DNA of 64,000 nt, from positions 308,282,147-308,346,146 of the forward strand of contig NC_134455.1 of the NCBI RefSeq assembly GCF_047948215.1, in the 5' to 3' direction. Made by a program: the position numbers and the translations under genes. Each line of letters starts with the position of its first letter. The stretch's first letter is position 1. Shown piece by piece: positions 12,197 through 23,589 of this stretch. The DNA comes from Lycorma delicatula (taxonomy: Eukaryota; Arthropoda; Insecta; Hemiptera; Fulgoridae). The notes beneath the pieces are model-generated. The model had not been told where the DNA came from, ran no database searches, and saw only the letters and a list, made by a program, of their open reading frames with translations.

Positions 12197-12665
12197 GGTA
12201 CTTAAGTATTAACGCCACTGCAGCTACAGCTTTATTTAAAAACAAAGTAGTCAATCTGATTTCAGTGGAAAATGAACAGTCTCTTTATTAATTTTAATAA
12301 ATGGTTATTTATATTTATTTATTTTATAAATATAATTTAGCCAAACTTAACCTTCGCTCGCTAACCTTGACTAATTAACACTGTAATTTTTTGACTATTT
12401 ATTTAATAAATTCAGTAATTATTTATTATTTAAATAATCAAAGCACTCCTGTTAATTAGTCAAGGTTAGTGAGCGAAGCGAGCATAGGTTAAGTTTGGTT
12501 ATATACTTATAAAATAAATAAATTATAACCATTTATTAAAATTTATAAAGAGACTGTTTTGAATCTATGTTAAACGATATATCGGCCCATTTTCCACCGA
12601 AATCCGATTGACTACATTGTTTTTAAATAAAGCTGTAGGTGCGGTGGCGTTAATACGTAAGTACC
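12197..12665. mobile_element. Fold-back (long inverted repeat) non-autonomous element
   Basis: Left arm 12197-12381 and right arm 12450-12665 are reverse complements over about 185 bp, around a spacer of about 70 bp. Shared landmarks are GTACTTA.GTATTAACGCCAC at the outer ends, ACAGCTTTATTTAAAAACAA, and the inner TAACCTTGACTAATTAACA. The left arm lacks roughly 30 bp that the right arm keeps (around 12565-12595), so the arms have diverged by indel as well as substitution. No coding capacity. Target-site duplication not identified. Confidence 0.8.
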
Positions 12666-12769
12666 GCTTCTTAAAAAGAATGAACACAAATAGTACGAAA
12701 TGTGCACGAGTTGGAAAAAAGATGGCCTGGCTACACAGCTCTTAAAAAATCAAAATTCAAAAAATACAT

Positions 12770-13330
12770 AAATGTGTTCAGATATTTATCTGAAGAGTAT
12801 TTGCAAGCCCCAGTCAAGTGAATTTCATATTTAGTATAGTCAGAAATGGGGAAAACTGGCAATCATTTTTCAAATTTTTGTTACCTTTGTTCACTCCTTT
12901 CAAGGTTGAATTTCAAAAAATCTAGAATTGTTTATCCTCTGAAAGAGTATTTGCAAGCCCAAATCAGGTTTCAGGTTTAAAAAAATTCAAAAATCATTTT
13001 TAAGTTGAAGATATAAACTTGATTTTTGGTATGTGTATTCTGTATTCCAATTTTTAGATTTTTGAAATTCCGAGTTTAAAGAATTAAACTTGATGTTTGA
13101 AAATGGGGAAAATTTGCAGTCATTGTTCAAATCTTTTTTACCTTGCTCACCCCTTTCAAGGTCGAATTTCGAAAAATCTAGAAATTGTTTATTGGATATT
13201 TACCTGAAAATTACACAGCCAAAAATCAAGTTGATCCCTTCATTTGTTACTGAGAAATTAAAAAATAGTAAATTCATTGTTACTCCATTTAACCTTTTAA
13301 ACTTGGAATTTCAAAAAATCCTTTCTTAGT
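12770..13330. repeat. Diverged tandem repeat, unit about 255 bp
   Basis: The block starting GGGGAAAACTGGCAATCATT near 12848 recurs as GGGGAAAATTTGCAGTCATT near 13102, with CCTTTCAAGGT.GAATTTC and AAATCTAGAA following in both. A further short repeat, GAGTATTTGCAAGCCC, occurs near 12796 and 12945. It looks like an old two-copy array or satellite fragment. Confidence 0.65.
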
Positions 13331-13344
13331 GTTCATTTACTCTG

Positions 13345-13450
13345 TAAGAAGAACATGTATACAAATTTTCATCAATTCGATCTTCAGTAGTTTTTGCTGT
13401 ACGTTGATGAATAAGTCAGTCAGGGCAAGTTGCTTTATAGGTACAGATAT
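13345..13450 (+). repeat. Interspersed repeat end with GTACGTTGATGAATAAGTCA
   Basis: This segment (ACAAATTTTCATCAATTCGA, then the GATGAATAAGTCAGTCAGGG motif) is a form I have seen dispersed in insect genomes at ends of repeats. Element class not determined. Confidence 0.35.
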
Positions 13451-13454
13451 ATAC

Positions 13455-14893
13455 AGGCTGATTCGAAATTGCACGGCAATATCTCAGGAATTTTTCTATA
13501 GCCAAAAATAAGAAAAGGAAATTCATATAAACATAGGTTTTAAAAATGGTTCGTCGAAGAATTTCAGCTTGCAAAACATTTAGCCCTGCTTTCTGTTCCC
13601 TCTATGAAGTTAAACCATATTAAAATTCTTGTGGTAAATTTGGTACTTCCTTATGGTTTTTGATCTAAGAAATTGAATAAAAGTGGGCCTAGACCTCTAC
13701 CTCACCTAGGTTTTAAGAAAAACATTTTAAAACACAAAAAGGTTTTGTTGGAAATAACTCTTTTTGGTTTGGAGAAAATAATTTTGTTAATTTATCAGTA
13801 AACAAATAAAATTTTTTAGTGGAGAATTTAATTCTGAGAAAATTGATGTAAATAATATCTATTAAAATTAAACACAAATTTGATGAGCTCAACTTTAATT
13901 AGAAACAAAACACTAACTGGATCATAAAAGTGATAAGATTTTAAACAGAACAATTTACATACAAATGCTAAAAATTATAAAAATAAATTTGAAAGACATC
14001 CTTTAAAACATTTAAAAAGTTTTATATTTTTATTGGTTGGCAATAACAACTGATCAACTATTAAGTTTAGTGTCTAGCATTTGAATATTCATTTGAGTGA
14101 TGTTTGTACTATTATTGTTCGATCAGTCATTCACAGTGTGTGATACCACAAATTTGTTATCACTTTGAAAGTTGACGAGCATTTTGTTAATTTGTGATAA
14201 AGTAAATAAAATTGGATTGCCTGCTGTTTGTGAATACCGAAAAAAATTAATCACATCGAAGAGTCCCGAAGGTAAAACATTTGAGGCTTTGGAGAGACGA
14301 GTGCAAGACACAGTTTGCTTAAACCACAATGATTTGATGCTGGTGATGAATATATTGTGAGAAATGCCAACACTGAAGAAGTGATACAGAATGCGGTACA
14401 AGTATTTCCCACTTCAAGTACCAGATGGTTGTCATATCACTTTCATGTTTCAATGCCAAGTTTGTGGCAAATGTTACGGGAGTAATAATTAAACCCATTT
14501 CTTACAAGTGTACAAGAGTTACCTGCTTTTGATAAACGGATGAAATTCTGTCTATGATTAATTAGAAAATGTAAACATCATCCCGATTTCCTAAGTAATA
14601 TTCTAATTACTGATGAATTCTGTTATACGAAAAATGGCATTGTAAGTTATTGAAACACTCACACTTGAGTGGAAGAAAATCCCCACAAGACTGCTACAAG
14701 TCATTATCAATGCACTTTTTTGTATAATGTGTGGTATAGCCTTCTTGGTGATAATGTCAGGTCCTTTTTTCTTACCTCACAAGGCTCAATTGAGAGTATC
14801 TTGGAACATACTCCACTTGCAAATAGAATGCAGATGTGGTTTTTCGATGATAGTGCACCTGCTTACTACTGCCATGATGTGATAAATCATTTA
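13455..14893 (+). mobile_element. Mariner-like DDE element, left part (split by insertion at 14894)
   Basis: The non-coding head (13455-14020) is followed by a decayed transposase. Near 14600-14890 the frames give ENPHKTATSHYQ, YNVWYSLLGDN, then RMQMWFFDDSAPAYYCHDV, matching the second catalytic aspartate region (HDGAPAHY type) of a mariner-related transposase common in hemipterans. The reading resumes at 16494 with WIGRNGPVKWPPRS, the region normally just after it, so 14894-16493 was inserted into this element. Stops and shifts show it is inactive. Confidence 0.65.
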
Positions 14894-16493
14894 TGAGGGG
14901 CACTCAGAAAGTTGTCTACCTAGAGGTGTTGCGAGTTACATATTGAGATATGTTTGATACCTATATATATTTCATAATATGTGTGTGCTATGACCTAATT
15001 GTGATTAATTTCTTTCACACATGTTGATGCAGTAGACCTTTGAAGTTAATAACCTGGCTGTGGTTATGAATTTGCAGAAATTGTAGTTCGATCAGTCATA
15101 AAGTTTCTCACCAAAGAAGGGAAATGTCCCAAGGATATCTGCAGTAGAATGGTGACTGTGTATGATGATAATGTGCCTTCACAAAGTAAAGTGAAATTCT
15201 GGTCTAAACAATTTAAATGGGGCAGGAAATCCATCGAAGATAAGACCTGTGAAAGCTAGTACATCCAGCATCTGCCAGAAAGTGGACAGATTGGTTTTAG
15301 AAGATAGACGTATTAGGATTTTGCAATATTTGCTACATAATGTGGGATGTCTGAAGGAACCATTATTATAACAATACTTCATGACCATTTGACAATACTT
15401 TATGAACACATGACAAAAGTCAGTTCCCAATGGGTCCCATGAAAACTTACACCACATCAGAAGGAATGTCGTGCATAGTTGAGTGTGGAAAACTTGCAGC
15501 TGTGTGAAAGGAATCTTATAGATTTTTTTAACAGGTTGGTGACTGGTAATGAAACATGGGTTCATTACTGGGATCCTGAGGCAAAACAAGAGTCTCCACT
15601 TTGTGGAAACACAAAGGATCCCCAACACCCAAATAATTCAAGACCCATCCATTGGCTGGGAAGGTCATGGCCACATATTTTTAGGATAGCGAGAGAATTT
15701 CGTTGATTGAATTAATGGAGCACAAGCAGACTGTCACTGGTAATGTTTATGCTGATTATCTTCAGAAAATACTGGCAGCAATAAAGGAAAAACAGTGAGG
15801 GAACTTAACCTAAGGTGTCTTGCTTTTGCATGACTGCTCCAGCATATTCATCACCACATATTGCAAAGCAAACTCTGAGGGAGTCTTGATTTCTAGAACT
15901 TCCTCATCCTCCCTACAGTTCAGATCTGGCCCCAGTGATTTTTTCCTGTTCAGAAACCTCAAGAAAACCTATTTTCTTAACGCTGGGGATGAATTGAAAG
16001 AAGCTGTTTTAGGGTATTTTGAGGAGCTACATAAAAACTTATTTTATTCTTGCATAACTTGTATAATTTTCACTTACCAACAATTTTTATTATTATGTCC
16101 GAGCACTTTTGGATACTAATCCATTAGCAGGAACATTTATGTGTATGCATTATAGTTATTTCCTTCACAAATTAATATATTAAATGAATTTTGAATTTTA
16201 AAAACAAAAATTATAAATACAACAATTGATCGTCAAAAGGTAAAAATAATGTCCGACATCCTTCCTGTCAGTATGAAGCTCTCAATTGTTATGTTTATTA
16301 GTATGAATCGGTATAACCAACCTAAGAATCAAAATTATGGTTTAATATTGGTTTAAATAATAACTACCATAACATCTGTGCAAGCTAAATGGAGTAAGTG
16401 TGTGGAAGTGCAAGGAACCTTTACTGAAAAATAAAAATAACACTACATCTCCACCACCACTCTTAAGGTAGGTAGATTTCTGAGTGCCCCTCG
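14894..16493 (+). mobile_element. Mariner element, 1600 bp, with inverted ends and TA duplication
   Basis: Terminal inverted repeats are [T/C]GAGGGGCACTCAGAAA at the left (14894) and its complement at the right (ending 16493), flanked by TA on both sides (14892-14893, 16494-16495). Interior frames give FLTKEGKCPKDICSRMVTVY, NVPSQSKVKFWSKQF, and later GNETWVHYWDPEAKQE, a SETMAR-type mariner transposase with many stops and shifts. Removing it joins the two halves of the host element cleanly. Its length slightly exceeds the usual 1.3 kb, so it may contain further insertions. Confidence 0.85.
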
Positions 16494-16860
16494 TAAATAA
16501 CACATTAAGTAAGCAATGGATTGGTCGAAACGGACCAGTAAAATGGCCACCTCGATCTCACACCAGTGGACTTTTTCTTTTGGGATCTAATGAAGTTGTT
16601 ATTGTCTAATGCGCTCATTTTGGCACATAAGAAGAATTATGACATTATATAATAGAAGTTGGAACTACTATTAGGAATAATAATGATGTTATTAGATGTG
16701 CCCGGCTAGCATGGATTCAGCATGCTGAACTATGCATTGAACAGAATGACATTGAGCAACTGCTTTGAAGAAATGTTGACAGTTTCATCATATAACCATT
16801 TTGATATTTAATAATTTTTAGAAAAACCAAAATGTATGAGATTTATATTTTTTAAATTTG
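16494..16860 (+). mobile_element. Mariner-like DDE element, right part
   Basis: Continuation of the element at 13455-14893. WIGRNGPVKWPPRS, GLFLLGSNEV, then later RARLAWIQHA-like sequence correspond to the third catalytic region and C-terminal tail. The far inverted end was not recognised. Confidence 0.55.
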
Positions 16861-16869
16861 TTTTTTATT

Positions 16870-17554
16870 TATTTCTAATTTCTTATACAAAGTAAAGGAA
16901 GTATTGTGATCGACATATTTCGGTTTTCAGATTTCAACAGAAATATCCCTTGACCATCCCCCAATCCATTTTGATTAGTTTTGGCATGATATCTGTATAT
17001 ACGTATGTATGAATGTATATATTTATGTATCTCAAACTCAAAAACGATTAGCTGTAGGATGTTAAAAGTTTGGATGTTACTTTCATTTTCTTTTTTGCGC
17101 CACTTTAAACCTGATTCTTTTAAAATTCTTCTTAAACTTGTTTCACTGCCATTAAATTTAATTTTAATTTTCAATTCTTTGCAGAATTTTGTAACTGTTG
17201 CCAGCTCCCCATATCTTTGAGTGAAATTCATTCACAGTTCACCTAACCACACCTTTATAAAAAATCATCTAATCGAGTAACTGGTTTAGAATGTTTCTTT
17301 TTCAGGGTGAAGAACGAACATTCTGGTCCCTGGGATCGAAGAAGTTCTATCCTTCCTTTCTTTTCTTAGGCTTTGAACCCAAATCCAGCTACAGTTCTCT
17401 CTTCACATTTCTGTATAGAAATTAAATGCTTGTCATTTTTTAATTTTCCTACAGTTAAAGATTCATTCTTCATGAAATCATACACATTGTTTACAATTCT
17501 GTGCACCTGTCTTACAAGTTTTTTACCTTTTACAACATACTTAAATTTAACCAT
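16870..17554 (-). mobile_element. DDE transposon fragment: terminus plus N-terminal half of transposase
   Basis: Minus-strand reading from 17554: KLVRQVHRIVNNVYDFMKNE, CEERTVAGFG, then after shifts VNEFHSQRYGELATVTKF and KFNGSETSLRRILKESGLKW (17100-17230). These are the helix-turn-helix half of a DDE family widespread in hemipterans. The catalytic half is missing. Between 16880 and 17060, AAGTATTGTGATCG and CTCAAAAACGATTAGC look like the terminal non-coding portion, which suggests an internally deleted copy. Confidence 0.65.
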
Positions 17555-17559
17555 AACTA

Positions 17560-19755
17560 TTTACTTGTGAACGAAGTATTTTAATAAGTCTGAACCATAA
17601 ACCACGATAAAAACTTTACAAAATATCATATCATACATTAATTGTGTAACAAAATACACAGCATATGCCAAAAGAATCAAACTGAGAAGCAGAACCACAG
17701 AACTGAACTTTATATACATGGTAAAGCAAAAGAGAAACAAAAATAGAATAAAAACAATTGTTTTGTATTTGAAACATGATGTCACTTTCTTAATGCTGTA
17801 AACACGTAAAAATACATTGCTTCATAAATAACAATTGCATTATCTTTATGCTACAAGAAATGCTAATCATGGTATGCTAATGTTTCAGAGAACAATAGTA
17901 TAGTAGTGACATGCGGACTGATCATCCAAGTTTGCAGTTACGCCACGTAACTGTAACAGTAGCTGCCACAGCTACTGTACAGTTTAATTTCACAGAGTGA
18001 GCAGAAAGCAGAGCTAAATGTTTCATGAGCCAAAACTCTGTAGCAAACCATTTTCTGACCATGTTTATATGAACTCTTCTTATTTTTGGTTATAGAATCC
18101 TCTCCAGAGAGATTGCAATTTGGAATTACTCTGTTTATATACATAATCAACAGATTACTATGATACATTTTTTCACGACTATTAGAAATAAAAAGCCAAA
18201 AAATTAAACTATTAAACAGTTAAAGGACAGGATAATTATAATTTTTTAATGCAAAGGATTTAAACAGATTAAAAATTATTGCATGAATTTTATTAATTGA
18301 AAAACAATAATAAGTTTTCTTGATTTTTGAGTAGCTTAAACCCAGTCATTTAAATTACATGCTAATCTTAATGATCTAATGAGTCCATCGTAGGTTGAAA
18401 TGAACCTAGCATAAAATTTTAATTATGATTATGTAATGTCCATGGTATTTTAAAAACATGTTATCAATTGCAATTTTCTGTTATTTCTCATTCCACAATG
18501 TTTTTCAGATCATCTTAAGCTATGAAACACTTTGTCTACTAGATATAAAAAATGTTTTTCACTATAAAATCATTTATTATTTAAACCAAAAATTCAATTA
18601 TAAATATTAGCTATAACAAGTATTTCGCAGTTCATTATTTCTGGAGAATTTATGGTTTCCGTATATCACAAGAATACTCTGTGATATCAGTTTTCTCAGG
18701 TCATATCCAATGGTTATTAGCCTTTTCTTTAACAACACCAGAATCTGGCACAAATTCTTTAATTACTCATGAGTAATAATTTTCATCATAAATGTAATGT
18801 ACCATTATGTTATTCTGCTTTTGTTTCTGTACTGTTTTGATTAAAAGATGTATGATGCCATTATTTTGGTCAGCTTAAGGTGATTTTTTTTGTTATTCTT
18901 CTGATGGTCTTGCAAATTCTGTAAATCACACCACCATCATCAAGGTCTATCTCTCTCTATTTCTTATTGAAGAAACAAAAACTTGTTTTTGTTTTTATAT
19001 CTTTAATTTTATTTTCCTGTTTCATTAGATTTCTGTTTAAAATAGTTTTTACCCAATAATTTTAATAAACTGACACATAATTTTATTATTTACACTTTTT
19101 TTAAATATTTGATTAAATACTTAATAATGTACAGTGTTTGTGCAGAACTACAACAGGATTTATAATAATAAATACAGTAAATATCATTTATGGTGACCTC
19201 CAAGGGACCAACAGTTTTAGGTCATTAAAACCGATAGTCACAATTACCAATATTTAGGTAGCTTAGTGGTACTGCTTTAATATGCCATCTACATGGATAT
19301 TGTAATACAGTAATAATAATAATTATTATTAAGAATAGTAATAATTTATTTCTGCAAAAAAAAAAGAAAAAAGTATGCAATAATAAACACAAATTTCTCT
19401 ATTGTGAATTTTTTTGAGAAAGTCATAATTAAATCATTATTGAATGAATTACACAGGATTTGTAAAGTAAAATACTGTTCTCACACAATATGATACGCTC
19501 ACAGCAAAAGATTAAACGACTGAATGTGACTACTTCAGTTTACAATAATCTAGTACACAAACAGTTAAAAAAAAGAACTACAGTACATATGTAAGAAGAA
19601 GAGAACCGTCAAAATATTTCTCTAGCTGCAATGTAGATATATGATTACTTTGCTGATGAGTCCCTTCTGTCTGTTATTATAAACAATAAAATGTTGCATT
19701 GCAGTAGGAAATAACTGTTATGCAACTACTACCAATGTAATTATAAACAATATAC
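17560..19755. other. CHRAC-type intron 1; AT-rich, nothing recognised
   Basis: No repeat ends, conserved motifs or exons supported on either strand. Confidence 0.5.
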
Positions 19756-19759
19756 ATAC

Positions 19760-19975
19760 TGTATTTATGTATTAACAGCATAACAAACCAACCAAGAGAA
19801 GTTTTTGGTCACTGTATCCAATATGTCATTACATTCAGTGTCTCTATAAACAGTACTAACTGGTATTAACAGTATACCAAACCAACCAAGAGACAAGTTT
19901 TTTGGTCACTTTATCCGATATGTCATTACACCAATGTCTATAAACAATACTTACTGTATATGCAAGTTCAAGAAA
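19760..19975. repeat. Tandem repeat, about 95-bp unit, two copies plus part
   Basis: TATTAACAGCATAACAAACC (near 19770) recurs as TATTAACAGTATACCAAACC (near 19864). In both it is followed by AACCAAGAGA, a T-rich run with GGTCACT, TATCC.ATATGTCATTACA, and TCTATAAACA. A partial unit precedes the first. Confidence 0.75.
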
Positions 19976-20744
19976 TTCTAAGCATTTGATTTTTAAAAAA
20001 AACACAGAAGTTTGGAGTATTGTTTCTTGGGAAAGGAAACTGACTTTTTTTAATATTATTTTATATTAATTAAACAAAAAATATAACATCTATGGTTTAG
20101 TAAAGAAAACTTTCAAATTTCAGTGAACACATATTTAAAGACTCAAAATCTACCTTTTAATCTTACATTAGTTATATAGTTATAATCTTATATTTGGGTT
20201 CAAGTTACTTTATTTTGATCAAATTTCTTAATAATGTAACAGAATCATTAGGAGAATAATGTTTCATATTGTATATCTTATATTGAAAAACAGCAAGCTA
20301 TACAAGTTATTGCCATAATAGTAATACTTTTAGTTAATACATTAGGACTGATGACATAATAAGTACCCATTTACATGGAATTTTTCCCATGGATGGTGTG
20401 TTGATAGTGCCTCTCTGTATATTAAGCAGCTATTTCATTCCACCATAGAGGTTCCAGATTCATCAAATAACTACAAATGTTTACATAATTAGATAATATT
20501 TATTTTAACATTTACCTCATTGTTTTGTTATTTTTATTGAATTGTAGACATTTCACAATAATTTAACTTGAATGTTTGTATTAAGTTTAATGTTACAATT
20601 ATTTGAATATGACTTACACATTTTTAAATTGTTATATTAAATGTTTAATGAATAATAACATTAATAATAATTGAACACATTTTTATTATTAAAGTTAAGC
20701 ACAAGTACAAATAATTCTGAATAACAATTTATGTATTAGTAAAG

Positions 20745-21120
20745 TATTTCAATAAGCGAATCCAAAATTGGATAAATGCTTAGAACAAATTCTTGCATGA
20801 GATAATTTTGGATCAGTTGAATGTTTATGAAATGGTTGAATGGGCAAAACTTGAATTGTCAAGTCTTGAATAAATAGATTAACCATCTGAATATGTGAGG
20901 AATAAGGTAAGCTCTGAATAGGATAATTGTTGATTGAAAAGTGCATGGAATAGACAAGCCTTGAATAAGTGTAGTAGTTTATTTGAATAGGTGTATAAAG
21001 AATAACTGTTGAATAAACATAAATTTGAGCTTGAGTAAGTGCTTAGCGTAAATAATCTTGAATGTAAACATATCCTTGAAATTAATAATTGAGTAGCATA
21101 AAGTAGCTTTGACATGAAGT
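20745..21120. repeat. Degenerate short repeats (TTGAATAAG-like) beside BEL/Pao remnant
   Basis: TTGAATAAGTG, TGAATAGG, TTGAATAAAC and similar words recur every 20-40 bp. The block lies just downstream of the minus-strand BEL/Pao pol, in the position of a 3' untranslated region or LTR. Confidence 0.4.
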
Positions 21121-21419
21121 AGCAGCCTTGTATATATATCTTGGTAAATTGTTATACATGTATAACAGGATTTACTACATAAGAACTAATAGGAGTAGTA
21201 AACTACAAACATTGTCTGGATAGATTTCTTATTTAGGCAAGTCTCGTAAGAGTTGCCAAAACTTCCTTATAAGCAAATCACTTGAGCAGATCAGAAGATA
21301 CAGCACATAACGGATTATTATGTAATGTTTCCCTTGTAAAGTTGAGTGTCTGCAATGGATAAGTGATCTCAGATAAGAATTACCATGAAAAGCACAATAA
21401 ACATCACTAACAACCATTT

Positions 21420-22960
21420 ATTCAAGTCCTCAAAATTGGTAGCAAGTGTAGTTTATTAATTGGCCTATGAATTATTCCATTTGCAGTTTCTAAAATTACA
21501 ACATGTACTCGGTTGTCTGATCCCATAAATATTTTTATAAAGCCATATTTCCATTGTAAGGGAGCAGTGTTTTCATCTTAAAACTAAATCTCCTTCACAT
21601 AAATTTTTCTTAGTAATTTTTCCATGTGTTACGTTGTTGGAACTGATGTAATCCTTAGATCAAATGTTCCATATAGATTGTGTAATTTTTTAATTAATTG
21701 CCAACAGCCTAAGGGATTAACAGAAGTTTCAGCAATATTAGGATTAGGAATTGTAGTCAGAGCAGGTCCAATAAGGAAATTCCGGGAGTCAGTTTTAGAT
21801 TTCTGGAATCAGAAGATATAATATGTAGTGGAGGGATGAGTTTACAGAAGCTTCAATTTGTGTGAGTGCAATAGAAGATTTCTGGAAATTAACAGTTTGT
21901 TCTATGACATATGAAGATGATATTTAACACTCTTTATTCTGCTTTCCCATAATCCACCAAAGTGTGGGGGTGAACGAGGGATAAATAACCAATTCTTGCG
22001 AAGTAGTGAAGGTCTGAATATTGTGTTGGAATTCCCTTGAATTAAATATAGAAAATGATTCATGTAAAACATTATTTGCAGCCTTAAAGTTTGTTCCTTT
22101 GTCAGAAAACAATTGTTTTGGAATACTCCTTTGTGAATTAAATGTCTCAGTGCAGCAATGAAAGCCTTCGCATTTAAATCCAAAACTAATTATAAATCTG
22201 TAGCCTTAGTTGAAAGGCATATAGGTAGACATATATAAAACTTTGATGTGGCTTTAGATCTCTGCCTGTCAAGACAAATCACCAGTGGGCCACTCGGCAC
22301 AACAAGAGAAAGCTTTAGAAGGAGTGATATGAATAGCTGGAAATTGACCAAGTTTTTGGTTTAAACTTTTAGCACCAAAGCGAAAACATTTTATACACAT
22401 TTGAATAATGATTATATAATAATTTTCCCATTGATTATCCAGTATTTATCATCTAAAGAATTGTGAACTAATTAAATACCTTCGTCTTAAAGACATAAAT
22501 GTTCGCTTTCGATTATTAATTTCATTAGATATGCGCTAGAATGTAGAATAACTTTATGTCTATTGTTATATGATGAGTTGGAGTTCTGAAAGTGAAACCT
22601 ACATTAAACATGCCACAAGTGTCTATGAGTGGGTAAAGAGAGAATTATTTACTTTGTTTATTATAATTTGATCATTTTGTATGTCATTGATTTCTAACCT
22701 AAAACAGTTCAGTTGTGAAAGTTGTTTGAAAACATTAAGTGTAAGATTTAATTCTTAAGTAGTTAGTGTGTCAAGTCAGAGGAGCTTGTTTTAACATTAT
22801 GAATAAATCTAAGGCAGTAACTAAAGATTTGAATTAATGTAAAGTGTGACAAAAATTTTTCAGCAATGTCCAGATAATATAGTAATAGTAAATGAAATTT
22901 GAATGTTATGTTTTTTCAAAATTACAATCAAGTGGTAGAATAAATTCATTAAACAAGAAG
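21420..22960 (-). pseudogene. BEL/Pao LTR-retrotransposon pol remnant (connection to integrase)
   Basis: In minus-strand order and several frames: TLTT.ELNLTLNVFKQLSQL (about 22730), HKVILHSSAYLMKLIIE (about 22540), KYWIINGKII (about 22430), FIAALRHLIHKG (about 22150), then FIPRSPPHFGGLWESRIKS (about 21960), ending QWKYGFI, GSDNRVHVV, ETANGIIHRPINKLHLLP (about 21450). This is the Pao/BEL order: linker, zinc-binding integrase head, DDE core with the PHFGGLWE signature, and C-terminal domain. Gag, protease and most of the reverse transcriptase are absent. Many stops; inactive. Confidence 0.8.
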
Positions 22961-23039
22961 TTATTTTATTAGTACAAAGTAGTGGTTGTTAACATAACAA
23001 AAGAGTTTTAATTTTTTAATCATGGCACCGATAGTATAT

Positions 23040-23180
23040 AAGATTATTTATGTATAAATAAAACCAAATCAATCTTACTAACAAATCATCTGTGCTTTTT
23101 CAACTATTTTTGGTCATTCGACCATCATCAGGAAAAATTGTACTTCAGTTTAAAAATATTAAAATCAAAATTAACATAAT
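23040..23180 (-). ncRNA. Hammerhead-ribozyme-like motif near a Penelope-like element
   Basis: On the minus strand CTGATGA (23125-23131) is followed by the stem GGTC-GAAT-GACC (23112-23123) and then A-rich sequence where GAAA is expected. This is the core layout of the hammerhead motifs reported in Penelope-like element terminal repeats, with the conserved G replaced by A. Probably inactive, but it marks the terminal repeat. Confidence 0.45.
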
Positions 23181-23589
23181 TAGATTAATAAGTTAAAAAA
23201 TATTAAAATCATTACAACATAGTGTAAAAGTAACGATGCCATGATTGAAAATTTAAACTTACAATATAACCAAAACAAAATGGCAGTGTATTTCTTCAAT
23301 TTAAAGTTAAATTTACATAAATCTATTGCTTAATTTATTATTAATTTAAAATGTAATAAAAACTGCTTAAAATACAGTATAATACATAAATACATTTAAC
23401 ATATTAAATGTCAAACCCAGGCAGCTCAATTATAAAAAAGCCAGTTACTTTGGTTAAAAAATTAAATTAAAATAGTTTATAATAAAAAACAAAATTTAAA
23501 TACTAAATTATATATTTTAAAAGCAGATTTAATATATGAATTGGGTTTTGTAATTTTTCAGGAATTATTAAGAATTGCTGAATTTAACA

